A stretch of 64,000 nt of DNA, taken from positions 114,864,599-114,928,598 of the forward strand of contig NC_080678.1 of the NCBI RefSeq assembly GCF_030445035.2, given 5' to 3'. The DNA is from Dasypus novemcinctus. Lineage: Eukaryota; Chordata; Mammalia; Cingulata; Dasypodidae. Positions 12,740 through 25,598 of the stretch are shown in pieces. A program made the position numbers and the translations under genes. Every line of letters starts with the position of its first letter. Positions within the stretch are counted from its first letter, which is position 1. The notes below the pieces were generated by a model. It was not told the origin of the DNA. It worked only from the letters and a program-made list of their open reading frames with translations, and made no database searches.

Positions 12740-13735
12740 GGTGGAGAGAGAGAACATGAATGTATCGAATGAGGAGGCACATCCCTGCCCCATGTCTTAC
12801 CAGTTGCCCCCTGCACTGGGTCCTCATATCCTCGGTGGCCCTGCAGGGGTGGGACCCGCATGCCACACACCCACATTTTGTCCAGCCCTCAGCAGGCCCC
12901 TCCAGCCAAGCAGTCTCCTTCATCCCTCTGGTGGGCCAGCCTGGGGGACTCACAGGTTCCAAACAAGCCAGGCAGGCCTGGGAACATTCTCAGAACATTC
13001 CCAGGAAACTCCTCTGGGAATACTCATTCATCTGGGAGGGGAGCCCTCTGCTTTTCTGGCAACAGCCCAGGATGGGGAAGGATGTAAAACCAGAGAGGCT
13101 GCCACCTGCCTTCTGGGAGGAGCTGGATCTGGTAGGAAGGGAGAATGGAAACAGGGCAGATTCACATGTTCATTGTTTGCTCCTCCCAGCTGCGCTGAAG
13201 GAAAAGGACAGTTTGGGGATGCAGGCAAGGGAGACTTCAGAGGAAACCTAATCAGGCATAAACACTGCTAGAGGTTCCATTAACAAGATGGAGGAAAAAA
13301 TAGGATTCCCACATACCCCGTTGCCCGAGGGCCCCTTATACTGCTAAAAATAGAGCAACGGACTCGGTCTTTCCAGTACCAGAATTCTCAGGATTCCCGG
13401 CTGAGCCAGCCTCACTCTGATCACCCTTCGATTCGCCCCTTCTCAGCCACCTCGGCCATGGGTTTCCGCAGCCCAAGGCAGCAAGGAGCCCCGGCCTAAA
13501 GGAAGCGTGTCCACAGATATGGTTGTTTCCTCCTAATGTCCCGTTTCAGGGATGTGGTCCCGGCCTTGAGAACCAAGGGCAGTGTCTCTCAAGGCAGGCA
13601 GGCTGGCTGCCCAGGGTCCAGTGGTGGGGTCACACAGACATGTGCCATTACTCAACCCACCCCCAGCCCCCTTACTCAGCAGGCAGTGCCACCTCTCCCT
13701 CCTTCCACAGCCACCCCCCAGCCCCTGGGCTGCCC
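12740..13735. other. No gene recognised; overlapping chance frames
   Basis: Open frames of 177 and 163 codons overlap in two plus-strand frames at 12,738-13,271, with another on the minus strand. None shows a domain, the frames simply share stop-poor GC-rich sequence, and the longest begins inside the L1 tail. I do not call a gene. Confidence 0.45.
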
Positions 13736-13740
13736 AATAC

Positions 13741-14482
13741 TCCTTTTTTATTATTATTAGAGAAACTGTAGGTTTACAGAAAAATCATGCAGAAAATACA
13801 AGTTCCCATATACCGCCCCCATTACTAACACCTTGCATTCGTTGCTATCATTACTACAACTGAGAAGAGCTCATCATTACATGTTAGCTTAAGTCCATGG
13901 TTTATATTAGGGCTCACTGCATTGAACAGTCCTATAGGTTTGTTTTTCTTTTTAGTCATATACACAGCCGAAAATTTGCCCTTTTAACCTCATTCAAATT
14001 TACAGTTCAGGCCCGTTCATTATGTTCACGATGTTGTTCTTCCATCACCACCAGTCATTTCCAAAACTTTTATATCACCCCAAACAGAAACTGTACAATT
14101 TTAGCCTTAACTCTTATCCTCTACCTCCACTCTGGCCCCTGATAGCCTATAATCTAATTCCTGACTCTGAGTTTGCTTATTCTAATTATTTTGGGTCAGT
14201 GAGCTCATACAACATGTGTCCTTCTGTGACTGTCTGGCTTATTGCACTCCATGTAATGTCTCCAAGGTTCATCCATGTTGTCTCATGTATCAGAACTTCA
14301 CTCTTTTCATAGCTCAATAATATTCCATTGCATGGATGTACTACATGTTGTTTATCCATTTGTCAGTTGGCCCTCACTTGCGGTGCTTCTACCTTCTGGC
14401 AATTGTGAATAGTATTGCTATGAATATTGGCACGCAAGTATCTGTTTGAGAACCTGTTATCAATTCTTTGAGTACATAGGTA
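13741..14482 (-). mobile_element. L1M 3' UTR and ORF2 end, antisense
   Basis: The plus strand reads 'gaaactgtaggtttacagaa', 'caagttcccatataccgccc', 'aacaccttgcattcgttgct' and later 'aatattccattgcatggat' and 'cctgttatcaattctttgag'. This is the complement of the L1MA/MB-type 3' UTR followed by the end of ORF2, so the element points left. Three open frames in it (13,897-14,312) are antisense noise. Confidence 0.85.
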
Positions 14483-14554
14483 AGAATGACACATGGTAAG
14501 AGAGTTGTAGTCTCTTAGAACCAGAACAGCCTTAGGGAGGCCATGTACCTTGAG

Positions 14555-14762
14555 TAAGTAAGAGTGTGGGCTCCAGAGTCAGAATGCCCAGGGTTCAAAT
14601 CCCAGCTCTGCCACTCACTAGCTGTGTAACCTTGGACAACTACTTGACCTCACTTTGCTTATCTGTAAAAGAAGGATAGCCATGCTTCCCACCTCACAGG
14701 GTTACTGCAAAGTTCTTACAACAGTGGCCAACACATAAAGGTGTACAACAAACACCAGGTAT
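14555..14762 (+). repeat. MIR SINE, nearly full length
   Basis: A good copy: 'gagtgtgggctccagagtca', 'gggttcaaatcccagctctg' (RNA polymerase III B-box-like), 'actagctgtgtaaccttgga', 'ttatctgtaaaagaaggat' and 'acctcacagggttactgcaa'. This is the tRNA-derived, mammal-wide MIR order from head to tail. Confidence 0.92.
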
Positions 14763-14764
14763 TA

Positions 14765-17435
14765 CTGGGGACTTTCTAACAGTGTCTCTCCAGGGAAGCC
14801 ACGGCATTTGGGCTGGACAACACTTCTTTCTCCAGGGCCACCTTGTACGTAGCAGGATTCTTGGCCCCTGGGAAGTAAGGACAGGGGCTCCTCTGGTCTC
14901 AATGACTACCCAGATGGCTGAGGGGTGACGACAGGGTTCCAACCAAGGTTAGTCCAGCTCTAACCACTGCCCTACACTAAACCACCTCCTGCAAAGCCTA
15001 AGGAGTATATAGTCCAGTGGGAGAAAATGTCAAAAGGCAGCCTTGAAAGGCAACCACTGTAAGGGACACGGATATAGGACCGGGGGGGGGGGAGGGAGGC
15101 AGCCTCTTCAAAAAATAATTAACTGACAGACAGGATAACTCATTATGTATTAGTTTTTTAAAGTCGCCAAATTCTCCTCAGGTCTTTTGAGATTACTTTA
15201 TGTCAGGACACAGAACCCAGAAGCATTCCAGTCCCACAGGCAAGCAGATCGCTCCCATGGCAGCAGGCAACGGGAAGAATAAATGCGCTGCCCGGGGGCC
15301 TTGGACTTCACCTGGGCAGCACTCTGCTCACAGCCCGTCCTCCCACCTCCTTCAGCTCGGTCCCCGCAGGTGGCTCCGGGCATGCACCCACCGTATGCCG
15401 CTGTGGTGCCATAAAGGCTCTAGGGAATGTCAAGGGCCCTGGCCCAGGCTGAGGTGTGGCTCCCAGAACACGGAGCCCGTAAAACCACCTCAAGACTGAC
15501 AGCAAGAGAACAGCCATAAAAAACCATGGTTCTAACAGCAGATGCAGGGGCGGGCCAGGAGGCCAGCTGCTGGGCTCAGGGGAGCTGAGAGGGGCGTTCC
15601 CTGGCCCCCAGCCCACCGGCTGCCACCCGGGGCCTGGGACTGCAGAGGTCCACTCAGACAGCAGGAGCCCTGCGCCAGCACTTACAAGCTGCCAGGGCGT
15701 GCACCCCAGGCCCTCCTTGGGGCCAAGGAGACACTGCAAGAAAGAGCCAGCACAGAGTCCACAGCTGGGGAGGACTTCACAATGGGGCCCCCATGGTCTC
15801 TCCTCAGCCCACAGGTTGAGCAGTAACCTCATCCTTCAGTGGGGGAAACTGAGGCTCTTGGAAGTTACTAAATTTGGAAGTGACCAGGCTGGGCTTCACA
15901 CCAGGGCTGTTTGACTCCAAACGTGGGGCTTTGCCCACCTCCCTCTTTCTCAGTTGCTCCTGGCAGGGATGTTAGACAAGGGGCCTGGAGCTCTTGACCC
16001 TCTGCTCAGGGCCTGCCCCAACGTGGGCAGCTCTGCCTCCAGGGCAGCCTACCTCAGTCTGCGGAAGAGCCCAGAGGGGTCTCGGGGGGATGAGCCCTGA
16101 GACGGGAGGGCTGGAGGGAGGAGGCAGAGACTCCCCTTTCTGGAAAGCTTTTCCACGCATCAGGCAACCAAGGCTGGGCCCCACAGGCCCTGGGCTGGCT
16201 GACATACAGGAGTGATGACAGAGTGATCTAGGGGCATCCTACGTGCCCAGTATTGAAGAGGATTAGCTCTCTGAGTCAGGCACACTCTGAGAGGGAGGCT
16301 CTGGGATTCTGCCCATTTCACAGAACACTAAGATTTCCGGAGGTTGGAAACAGCAGAGCTGGCACTGAATCCATGCTCCTCACCAGCCCACGTGGCCTGA
16401 AAGGAAGCAGGTGCGGATACAGCACCACGTCATGAACACATCCCCTCGGCTGCCATCTTTCCTGCCACCACGGAAGGGCTGGGGCCCAGGGGTGCTCCTC
16501 AGGCTCCGTGTCCCACCCTTCGCTCAGACCTCCTGGCTCCCCCAGTTCCCGGGTCCCCTCGGTCCCTCTGTAGGTGATGCTGCTGAAAGGGCAGGCTGGC
16601 TCTAAGTTGGGGCCACCCCCACTCCTTTGGAAGGGGAGAGCCAGGTACAAGTACCTCTGAGTCAGAGCAACGAGCCCCAATGGCCCTCGGAAGGTGCCCC
16701 TCCCCAGAGCCAGGAAAGCCAGGTTTGCAACCCCAGCTCGCCCCACCCAACCCTTCTCTGGTGGTCCCCGAGCTGCAGGCAGCACAGCTCACTAATCGCT
16801 CCTCCCCAAGGCCCTTCCGGGGAGCCTGGAGGGGAGCACCAGGAGGGCTTCATCAGGCTCGGTCCACACACTCTTGCACGCAGTCGTCTTAGCCATCCAT
16901 GCACAAGGGCACCCTGATAGCTACAGAGCCCTCTGGGCAAGTCCGGAAAAGCCCACCCCACCAGTCCATGGCAGTGGCCTTGCTGGAGCCTCCCTGCCCA
17001 GCACTCTGTTCACCTCCATTAAATCACTCTGCCCCCAGGCCCTTGAGTCCAGAGTCACCTAAGCAGATGGGTCAGAAGGGAGACACGCGGCTCTGGACTT
17101 GGGGTGCCTCTGTGCCGATATTACTAGTCAATTGTCTATAATTCAGCAAGTGCTTACTAGGACATATAAGATAGAAAGGCAAAAAACACAGGAGCAAGCA
17201 CTGTGGTGTAAGGAAGATGCTGGCTGCAGAAGACAGTGAGAGTGAGGCTCCTGGGCCTCCAGAGAAACTGCCTCCAGCTCAAGCAGGTGCGAGGAGAGCA
17301 TTAGGAGCAGCTAAGGGGGTGAACTAAAAGACTGAGCCTCTTACCCCTTTTTAAGGCACTGCTCCCCAACTTAGCACATGTCTCTGGTGCCCCTGCCCTC
17401 ACAAGGGACATCCCATCACCGTCCTTTAAAAATGC
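14765..17435. other. GC-rich stretch without a defensible gene
   Basis: Many overlapping open frames up to 174 codons (for example 15,308-15,832 on the minus strand) reflect high GC and few stops. No domain, signal peptide plus conserved core, or CpG-island promoter structure supports any of them. A short old repeat of the 'gggggaaactgaggctcttg' type is visible at about 15,835-15,930. A G-run lies at 15,082-15,092. A coding exon could be missed here by eye. Confidence 0.4.
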
Positions 17436-17439
17436 TGTT

Positions 17440-17828
17440 CATTTAACACACTGCAGAAGGTGGACACACGAACCCCAAGATGGGCACGTCCTAATCCCCA
17501 GAGCCTCTGAAAGTGGCCCTCTATGGCAAAAGGGACTTTGCAGATATGATTAACTCAAGGATTTTCATATGGGAGATTATCCTGGTGTATCCAGGTGAGC
17601 CCTAAATCAAAAGGGTGCTTATAAGAGGGAAATTTGACTACAGAAGAGGAGACTGCAATATGATGATGGAAGCAGGGGCAGCAGCCATGCGCTTTGAAGA
17701 CAGAGGAAGGGGCCATGAGCCAAGGAATACAGGAGGCCATGAGGAGGGGAAAAAGTCCAGGAAACAGATTCTCCCCGCATGCTTCCAGAAGGAACCAGCC
17801 CTGCTGTCACCTTGACTTTTTAGCCCTG
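17440..17828 (+). mobile_element. MaLR-type LTR, 5' and middle part
   Basis: The order 'ggcacgtcctaatccccaga', 'ggcaaaagggactttgcaga', 'gggagattatcctggtgtat', 'gtgcttataagagggaaatt' and 'gaaggggccatgagccaagg' matches an ERVL-MaLR-like LTR. It stops abruptly after 'ccttgactttttagccc'. The missing 3' end resumes at about 18,487, so the LTR has been split by later DNA. Confidence 0.75.
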
Positions 17829-18099
17829 TCGAGGCAGCTAGAACAGGGATGTATGAACAATGAGGACCAACAGTCAGTTCTGTGTAAAACTCCTGCTGGG
17901 ATGCCCACCCTTGCCTGCCAACAAGGGGCCCAAGGCCGAATATCTAAAAACAACAGGTAAAGAGAAGCCCATTCAGGACCCCATCCCCTGAACTCCACTC
18001 GGGCCGGCAGACCCTCAGAACCAACGAACGGTCTGCTCCTTCTTCCGTGTACTCAGAACCAACGAGAATGTTGTGACTCACTAGCCCTCATTTACATCA

Positions 18100-18292
18100 G
18101 AGGTGCTTAATCTTTTTGTTCCACAGGCCCCTTTGCCAGTGAGGTGAAAACTAAGTCCACACTGTCCTGTGGATTATTTAATAAATACATCACACCCACA
18201 CCAACACGTCCCCACAAGAACCATGCTTTTTGGTGTTTCAGTTCAAGCTCACGGACCCCTTGTTAAGAACCCCCGATGCATGGATGAGGGAA
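18100..18292. repeat. Small DNA transposon with inverted ends, inside the split LTR
   Basis: One end reads 'gaggtgcttaatctttttgt...ggccccttt' and the other 'acggaccccttgttaagaac', which is nearly the reverse complement. Such 'ggttcttaac...gggtccg' ends belong to small old mammalian DNA elements. The family name is not certain. Confidence 0.5.
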
Positions 18293-18486
18293 GGGGTGGC
18301 CAGCCTCATGGGGCCACAGCCCCAGCCCCAGCACGCAACTCACCCTGGAGCACGCCCGCACCAAGTCCCGAGGGTGTGCGCCCGCTCTTTCGCTTCTCAT
18401 CGAGCCCTTGACGTGCCTGTCTACCCTGTGGTGCCTCTGAATTCTTTCCCGCCATGTAGCCAAGAACCTGGAAACTCACCACCCAC

Positions 18487-18602
18487 CATGCAGTAAAACT
18501 GATTTCGGGTCTTGACCTCCAGAGCTGCGAGGGAATAAATCTGGCTTGTTTCGAGCCACTGGGTGTGTGGTCATTTGTTAGAGGAGCCACAGGGCACCAC
18601 TC
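18487..18602 (+). mobile_element. MaLR-type LTR, 3' part
   Basis: 'gtcttgacctccagagctgc', 'gggaataaatctggcttgtt' and 'gccactgggtgtgtggtcat' are the polyadenylation region and end of the LTR begun at 17,440. About 660 bp of other sequence, including the small DNA transposon, lies between the halves. Confidence 0.75.
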
Positions 18603-18844
18603 CACACTCCATCACTAAGCCCTTGGTGGCGCCTTCACGCTATGCGCCGTGCTAGCCAGGAGGGGCTGAGCAATGAGGGATAGGCAGCCCCCCGGCCTCC
18701 TGGGGCTTGGGTGGCTATTCTCCATCCTCTTCTGTCTTCTGTGCTCGGGTCCCAGGGGTCGGGAAGATGCTGTCTTCTGCCTCTCAAAGCCGTCCCCCAC
18801 CAGAGCCCTCAAATGCACCCATCTTTCCACACCCTCGTCACCCT

Positions 18845-19150
18845 GCCCCGGGCCTGGCTGATGTCTGCTCAGCCTTAGGTCTCACTTCTGCAGTGAAGCC
18901 TGCCCTGCAGGGCTGCTGCCAGCCCTGAGCGACTGGGTGCCCCATCACATCCCACGGCATTGCACCTCAGGCTTCTTGGGCAGGGAACATGTGTGTGTGA
19001 GTGTTCAAGTGAGTTCAACCCAGTCCCCGAATGGTGTGTAATTAGGGCCCCCAACGGGACTGGTGAGCCCTGGGAGGGCAGGGCTACAGGCCGGCTTGCT
19101 CACCTTGCTCACCGCCGAACCTCCCCAGCCTGCAGCAGGCGGCTTCAGGG
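18845..19150 (+). mobile_element. LINE-2 3' fragment
   Basis: Decayed L2 phrases in order: 'ggtctcacttctgcagtgaa', 'gcattgcacctcaggcttct', 'gagccctgggagggcagggc'. GC-rich and strongly diverged. Confidence 0.6.
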
Positions 19151-19699
19151 CTCCCCTCGGCTGCAGCGCCTTTAGTTAGAGCTCAGGGGAACAAGCCGCC
19201 CCAGCCCGGGGTCAGGAAGATGCCTGTGTGTGCCAGGTCTTCCCCCTCAGCTGCACCAACTCCTTATGGGCCTGAACTCCTCCTCCTCCAGACGGGGCAG
19301 GCAGCGGCACTCAGCATCACTGACATCATGCCCCTTGGCAAGGGACAGCGCGCCTGCCCCCGCCTGGGCCCGCATTCCCTCAAACCTGACAGATGCGACG
19401 TTGGAAGAGAAAGCATAAGGCTCTTCAAATACTCCAATTTGCCTTTTAAAAGCAAAAAAAGAAGACAGCTGATCGGCAACCTCAGGCCTAAATCAGTAAA
19501 ATGAAATCAGGACCCAAAATTTGAACTCACAGAAAGATCCAGCTAAGCACAGACCCCAGCACCTCCAGGGACCTGATAAATAGGGAGGAAATGGTGAGAC
19601 CTTTTAACAGTGGCCAAACCCAGCCGGGGCAGAGGATGCAGGTAAAGGATGGTCCTGATGTGGGAGGAGCCACGGGAAAAGCAGAAGGAACAGGCGGTA

Positions 19700-20078
19700 G
19701 CATCCTGTGTCATCTCTAATTGGATCAAATGCCACCCTTGTGCCTCCCGCAGACTTTTGCCTGGGACACCCTGGCCCCATGCCCAGCTGCCTCTCTCCAT
19801 AGGCAGGTCTCCACTCACCAGGAGGCCTTCCCAGACCACCCTTCCTAAGTAGCCCTTCTACACTGCAACTGTATCATCCTCTTCAGTTTGCTCCATGTGC
19901 CACCTGAAATTTTTCATTTGTTGGTGCATTTATCATCTGCCCTCCCATACACTCAGGCCCACACACAACTCAGCACCAACCAGCAGCCCTGGAGGGCAGG
20001 GACTGTTTCACTGCTGCTTCCCAGGGCTTCTCACATAGCTTGACCTAGAGGAGATCCTCAAGAATGCAGAATAAATGA
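19700..20078 (+). mobile_element. LINE-2 3' end
   Basis: A clear copy: 'accaggaggccttcccagac', 'agtagcccttctacactgca', 'ggtgcatttatcatctgccc', 'ctggagggcagggactgttt' and a final 'aatgcagaataaatgatga'. Inactive and not coding. Confidence 0.88.
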
Positions 20079-20203
20079 TGACCGAGCAGAGTATGTACCA
20101 GGACTTCGGTAGGTACTGGGTACAGAAAAAAGCACATCCCGCCCTCCCAGAGCCCCAGGCTGGTGGCACCACCAAAAAGCAAACAGAGCACACATCCCGA
20201 GCC

Positions 20204-20297
20204 GCCTCTCTTCCTCTCCCACCTTCTCCCTCCCTTTCCTCTCTCTTCCTTTCCCTCTCTTTCTCCCTCTACCTCCCTCTCTCCCCCTTCCCTCTCG
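20204..20297. repeat. Polypyrimidine tract (TC/CCT-rich)
   Basis: About 90 bp of almost unbroken C and T on the plus strand, in irregular TTCCTCTC and CTCCCT units. Long mirror-like purine/pyrimidine tracts can form triplex (H-DNA). No other function is implied. Confidence 0.85.
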
Positions 20298-20419
20298 TAG
20301 AGAAATTCTTTCCCAGTCCTGGAGCAGCACTGTCCATTTCATGAAGGGAAAGGTGAGGCGGAAGAAGCCTTGACTTCAGGCACAGCTGATCCCAATAAAA
20401 AATTTAAAATCATTGACTA

Positions 20420-20692
20420 AGAGAAAGAGGCCACATGTTGCATGATTCCATTTATACAAATGTCCAGAAGAGGCAAATCCATAGAGACAGAAAGTAGAGT
20501 AGCCAGTGGCTGGGGGAAGGGAGAAGGGAGAGTTCCTGCTAATGGGTACAAGGTTTCTTTGGGGGATGGTAAAAAATGTTTGGAGTTAGGTAGTAGCAAT
20601 GGTTGCACAGTCTTGTGAATATACTAGAAACCACTGGAATGCACATTTGAAAATGGTGAATTTTATCTCAATTTTTAAAGACAAAAATGATT
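20420..20692 (+). mobile_element. L1M 3' terminus
   Basis: 'aatgtccagaagaggcaaat', 'ccatagagacagaaagtaga', 'ccagtggctgggggaaggga', 'tgcacagtcttgtgaatata' and 'gtgaattttatctcaatttt' are the end of an old LINE-1 3' UTR, the same region as at 12.5 kb but better preserved. Confidence 0.88.
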
Positions 20693-20714
20693 TATTGCCC
20701 TAAAAAGGCACTTT

Positions 20715-20895
20715 GTCTGAGAGTGGTTAGAAGAACAGGTTCTAGAGTCAATTGTCCTGGTTTAATTCCTGATGTGAGTTTATACTAGCTAAGGCAAATT
20801 ACTAGACCTCTCTGTACCTGAGTTTCTTGTCTATAAATGGGGGTGGCAGCAGTGCCAGGCTCGCTGAGGCTTTGTGAGAATTACTTGAGCCCATC
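20715..20895 (+). repeat. MIR SINE
   Basis: 'acaggttctagagtcaattg', 'aaggcaaattactagacctc', 'ctgtacctgagtttcttgtc' and 'ctgaggctttgtgagaatta' follow MIR from its tRNA head to its 3' part. Confidence 0.8.
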
Positions 20896-20899
20896 TACT

Positions 20900-23800
20900 T
20901 TGGCTGACTGCTTTCTAAACTTTCATCTTCCTCTTTCCTTGCAGACCCTGTTTTCCATTTGGGGAGCATTGAGTTTCTGAGGACACTGACCACACACCCC
21001 AGTCTCAATTAGAGTGATGTGCAGGATTTGGGCTAGGAAGGCAAGAACAAAACTGCTTTACTGTCTGCCAAGACTGACCCAAGCACGTGCCCTCCAGAGC
21101 TGTAGGCGGCCCTCTTAGAACCAGCAGCAAACCAGCCTCAGCATGAGGCCAAGCACACGAAAAGCAGATTGGAGTGACAGCAAGAAACTGGGTCCTGGAT
21201 GACATCACTGAGCCTCTGGATCAAGACTCACCTGAAGTTACCTGACTTTTCAATGATATGAGCCAATGAAATCCCTTTAATGTTTAATCCAACTTAACTC
21301 AGAGATTCTGCTACTTGCAACCAGAAGCATCATAACTGATTCTACTATATAAGGTCCTTCATACAGGACCTGGCCCACGGCAAGTTCTCAGTAAGTGTGC
21401 TATTGTGACTTTGCCAAACTTTTCTCCTGCTGTTCACCAAGGTCAACGGTGAGAATTTGGAGGTTCATCCAGATGCCCAGAGATAAGCACTCTTGTATTA
21501 AGCTTACAACCAGGTCCAATTTCATGTCCCTGGGATAGCAAGTGACAAACAATTCTGATGAAGACCCTAAAGTCAGTGCACACAATGAGCATTGATGAGG
21601 GACTGAGGGTGTGCTGGAATAGTGCAAAAGAAGAGCAAGGCACTGTCACTTGTGGAGGAGCTTATCATCTAAACTCGAAGGCAAGATCAAGACCCACAAA
21701 ACAGTAAAGCAACTATTTGCCTAGTGAGATGATTTAAGTAAAAGCTTACAAGAGCTCAAGGAAAAAAGATAAGAAATCCCAGCAGCTTTCTGCTTTCTCT
21801 TGGTTCCCTCTGCATCTACCCAGATCCAAATGCACTCCCCTAAGAATGAATGCAGGGCCCACATGTGAGAGCCTAGCAGCAGCCCTGCTCTTGCAAACCC
21901 CAGAGATCCGGCTACCTAATAAGATACATATTCCATGCGCATGGCCAGAGACCCAGATAAAGTTCAGGTCATGGGCACGAAGCCGGCTAAGCTATTCAAG
22001 GTGTCCAGTCGTTCACTTTCCCCAGTTTATTTTCTTCTCCCTCTTTCTGCCCCCCCAGTGCAATAGATGTGATGTATGAAATAATTATTATTCAGAACCC
22101 CAAGGGCAGGTGGGGAGCTTCAAATCCAGAGAAAGCAAAATGTAAGTGATGCAAAAAGAGATCAAGATACATGAATATTCATCTTCTCCCTTCTGATGGA
22201 AACCAGGTTTGGGGGCAGGTTCATGGAGCTCCATTTCCTCTGAATTCCTTGGAGCACTCCTGGTGGAATTCTATTTTTTAACCGAACAGAGAGTGTGGTT
22301 CCTGCCTCCAGGAACTGGTGGTTACACAGGTACATATCCAGGTAAAAATGCTCCAAGCTGTACACTAAGATCTGCGCAATCCCTGTCTGAATGTCAGACT
22401 CCAGCTAAAAAACCTAAATTCAAACACCGGCAGAGTCCCCCCTCCTCATCCACATTGCAAGTGTGACATTCTCAGGGGAGTCTTCCTGTCTTCAGCACCT
22501 TTGCCTCACCTCATACACAGCCCTGACACGGCTCCTGGACCTACCCTAAGCCCTGAAGGCCAAGAGTCCAGACAGGGCTATGTGCTCCCTGAAAGACAAA
22601 GCTGGGCTTCTTCATTCCTGGATCCCCAGCTCTGCACACAGGGCCAGGCCTGCAGTCAGCACTCAATGATAGATGGCAGGAATACCTTCAAATGGACCAT
22701 GGCTCTTGCCCAAGGTCCTGAGGTCCTACCTCCTGGGACACCCACGTGACCCTGGGCAGCTGTAGTCTCAGCCTCTGAGGCACACCTACCCTTCTGGGCT
22801 GCTGCAAGGCTTCATCAGCTCAGGTGCAGAGCAACTAGCTCAGAACACGGTCGGTTGTGAGGCCTTGACAAGTGTCAGCTCCCTGGCCCCATCCCTCACA
22901 GCATGTTGAAAACTTCCCCAGGGTCCAATTAACAGCGCTGGACTGGGATAAACCAACCAACCCCTGGATGCACATGCCCATACACGAGGAGCCTCATCAA
23001 AGAAGTCAAAGCAAGCCCAGCTCAAAAACAAGTCTCTGCACTCAAAGCAGACAGAATGGGAGCAACAGGTAAAGCCCACTGAGGCATCCAAGCCAACATA
23101 TCCTGGCCGCCAACTGGTGCCAAGGAGATGCAGACCGGGCTCACGTGGCAACTCAAGTGTGCACAGAAGGGTTAATTAGCAGTAAAGAGACTTGGCGACC
23201 CCTCATCCAGTGCCACTATGACCAATACTCTTGGTATTCTCTTCATAGCCTGGCCCAGTGTGGGACAAATTGCCAGTGAGTAAAATATTTGTTTAACTGA
23301 ATGACTGTGGCAAAACAAATTTGAGATTAGAGCAGGTGGAAGGTGGGAAAGAAGTTCAATCTGGGAAGTCTTCCAGGAGGAGATCAGTGTGCAGACAAAT
23401 GCTTTTGGTGCCTCACAACACATAATCCCCAGGAGAGGAAAAAGTCTAAGGACAAATACCAGATGTTATGTAAACCTTAAAGCCAGTGCCCGGCCTGCCC
23501 CCACGTATCAGAGAAGTACATATTCCTTAACGCGTGAAACTGGTAGCCAGGAGCTAGGATGGGCACATCTTCTTTGCCCTTATGCTCCAAAAGGCGCCTG
23601 TGGCCCACCGAGCACTCACTCCAGTCCCCTGTGAGTATTCCAGCCCCAGGATGGTGGATGGAGGGGTGCATGGAAAGACTGCCCACCCGGCTCTTTGCAG
23701 TCTTGCCCCTTGACTCAAAAGCCTCTTTGCAGACCCTCCACCTTCTGAAGGAAGTGACTTCCATGCCTTCCAGCACTTGACACCCTTTCTGTTCCCTTTG

Positions 23801-25370
23801 CTCCTGTTCATGTCTGCCTGAGGCTGTGGAAGGGGGTTGGTGTGGGGAAACAACAGTTAGGAGCAAAGGCAAAGCTCTTCCAAAGCATGGGTGATTGGTG
23901 GAGCTGCAAGCAAGGACCTGATTGCCTAATCCAACCTTCATGTTACAGATGGGCAAACTGAGGCCCACAGAAACAACCCTATAAAGTAAGGTCTCTTATA
24001 TTCCAAAATTATTCCTTTCCCATCCTCCCACCCCTTTCCATCCCTTCTCTTCCTTCCTATAGTAGCACAGAGGGCAGGGGAATGGTGTAAAGGTAGAGGG
24101 AAGGAGCATTTTCTGATGCCATTTTTTCTTTCATACTAAAGTTTGTCTCCATCTTTTGTGTCCCAAGGGAAACAGACATGCCTTACTGTCCTCTCATCTT
24201 GGTACTTGCTGTGGTCCCTGACTTCCACACTTCCCACCAGCAGCCTCCTCCTCCTCTCCATAGCATCCTCACTGTGGCTACTGATGGAGAGGCATCTACA
24301 GTTAAGTCCACCTTGTCATCACCAGTGCCATTTATGGAGCACTTCCAAAAGGCTGTGTATTCATCTTGATCATCTATCTCATTTAGCCCTCCCAAAAACT
24401 CAATGTGGTGGGTATTTTCAGTATTTGCATTTTACCAGTATAGGAAGTCAGCTTGGTGAGGTTCAGTAAATTGTTCAAAAGCACCAAGCTTATGAAAGGA
24501 AAAGCTGGGATTTAAAACTATCTTTGTTCAATGCCAAAGCTAGGCTATCAAGTCCACAAGACTGAATTTAAGAGACCATAGTTAATATTCAAAATGACAG
24601 CTGTCCCTTTGTGGTGGGAAGTTGGGGGAGGAGTACACCTTTATTCCAATGCCTCCAAAACTCAAAACGTTTCTGGAACTTTTCTTTGGAAATTGCTCAC
24701 AAATTGACAAACCACCTAAAACTTCCAGATTTAACACTTCATAATTACATATTTATAAGACCAGAGATCCCTTATCCATTGGCTTCCTCTCTTATTCATG
24801 CCACCTGCCTGCAAACTACTTCTGATGCTTTCCTAAAATCAAGGTGAGTTTCCAATGCTGAGAGATGTCACCCAGGACAGCATTAAAAAGAATGAAATCA
24901 GCACTATCAAGGCTGTCCCCAAGAAGACTCCCTCATCATTCAAATAAGGATGAAATCATTCATCCTTTCAATCCTGCATTTGTTCAAAGAGTGTTTTGTG
25001 ATGCTGGACACTGTCATAGGTTGCTAAGGAACATGATAAGCATAAAAAGGTCCCTGTCCTCAAAGAGGCCTCAGCCCCTGGGCAGCCGGTCATAAGCATG
25101 GGTTCAACATTGCAGGCAGCCTGTGCCAAGTACTCAACAGACACAAGCACTAGATAGACATTGCAGATACAAAGCTGGAGAGGACACTGTTCCAGACCTC
25201 AGAAAGTCTACCTTCCAGCAGGGGAGATGGCCATGTGATCGTGTGTGAACCTCTCTGAAGTCAGTGGACTGGAGGAGGGCATAATGGAAGAGAGGGTGAC
25301 CCTCTACTGTCATGGTCCACATTAGAAAAAAAGTCACGGTCTCCCAGAGGAGACCAGATTGAAATAATAA
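20900..25370. other. Mostly unassigned, no gene recognised
   Basis: Only short old-repeat fragments are recognisable, such as L2-like ends at about 21,360-21,400 and 22,600-22,680, MIR-like pieces at about 22,720-22,830 and 23,940-23,975, and other MIR/L2-age pieces at about 24,330-24,500 and 24,960-25,240. Open frames up to 163 codons (23,477-23,968, minus) have no recognisable domain. No RNA gene is seen. Confidence 0.4.
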
Positions 25371-25598
25371 CAAGAGCTAAAACGTATACAGAGCTTACTC
25401 TGTATATGTCACTACTCTAAGCATTGTATACTTATCCTCCAAACAGCTTCACGAAGCAGCTCCCATTACCAGTTCCTCTTTTTGTTTTTTTGTTTTGTTT
25501 TGAGGTACCAGAGGTCAGAGATTGAGCGCAGGACCTCATATGTGGGGAGCCAGTGCTCAACCACCAAGCCATATCAGCTTCCCTGAGTTGATTTTTTT

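Noticed and set aside
12738-13271. 177-codon and 163-codon overlapping plus-strand frames
   Set aside because: The first starts inside an L1 tail, the two frames overlap over their length, and neither has recognisable features.
15308-15832. 174-codon minus-strand open frame in GC-rich DNA
   Set aside because: It overlaps frames on the other strand, shows no recognisable domain and lies in stop-poor sequence. No splice or promoter context supports it.
23477-23968. 163-codon minus-strand frame
   Set aside because: It overlaps an antisense frame and part of an old repeat. There is no domain or exon signal.
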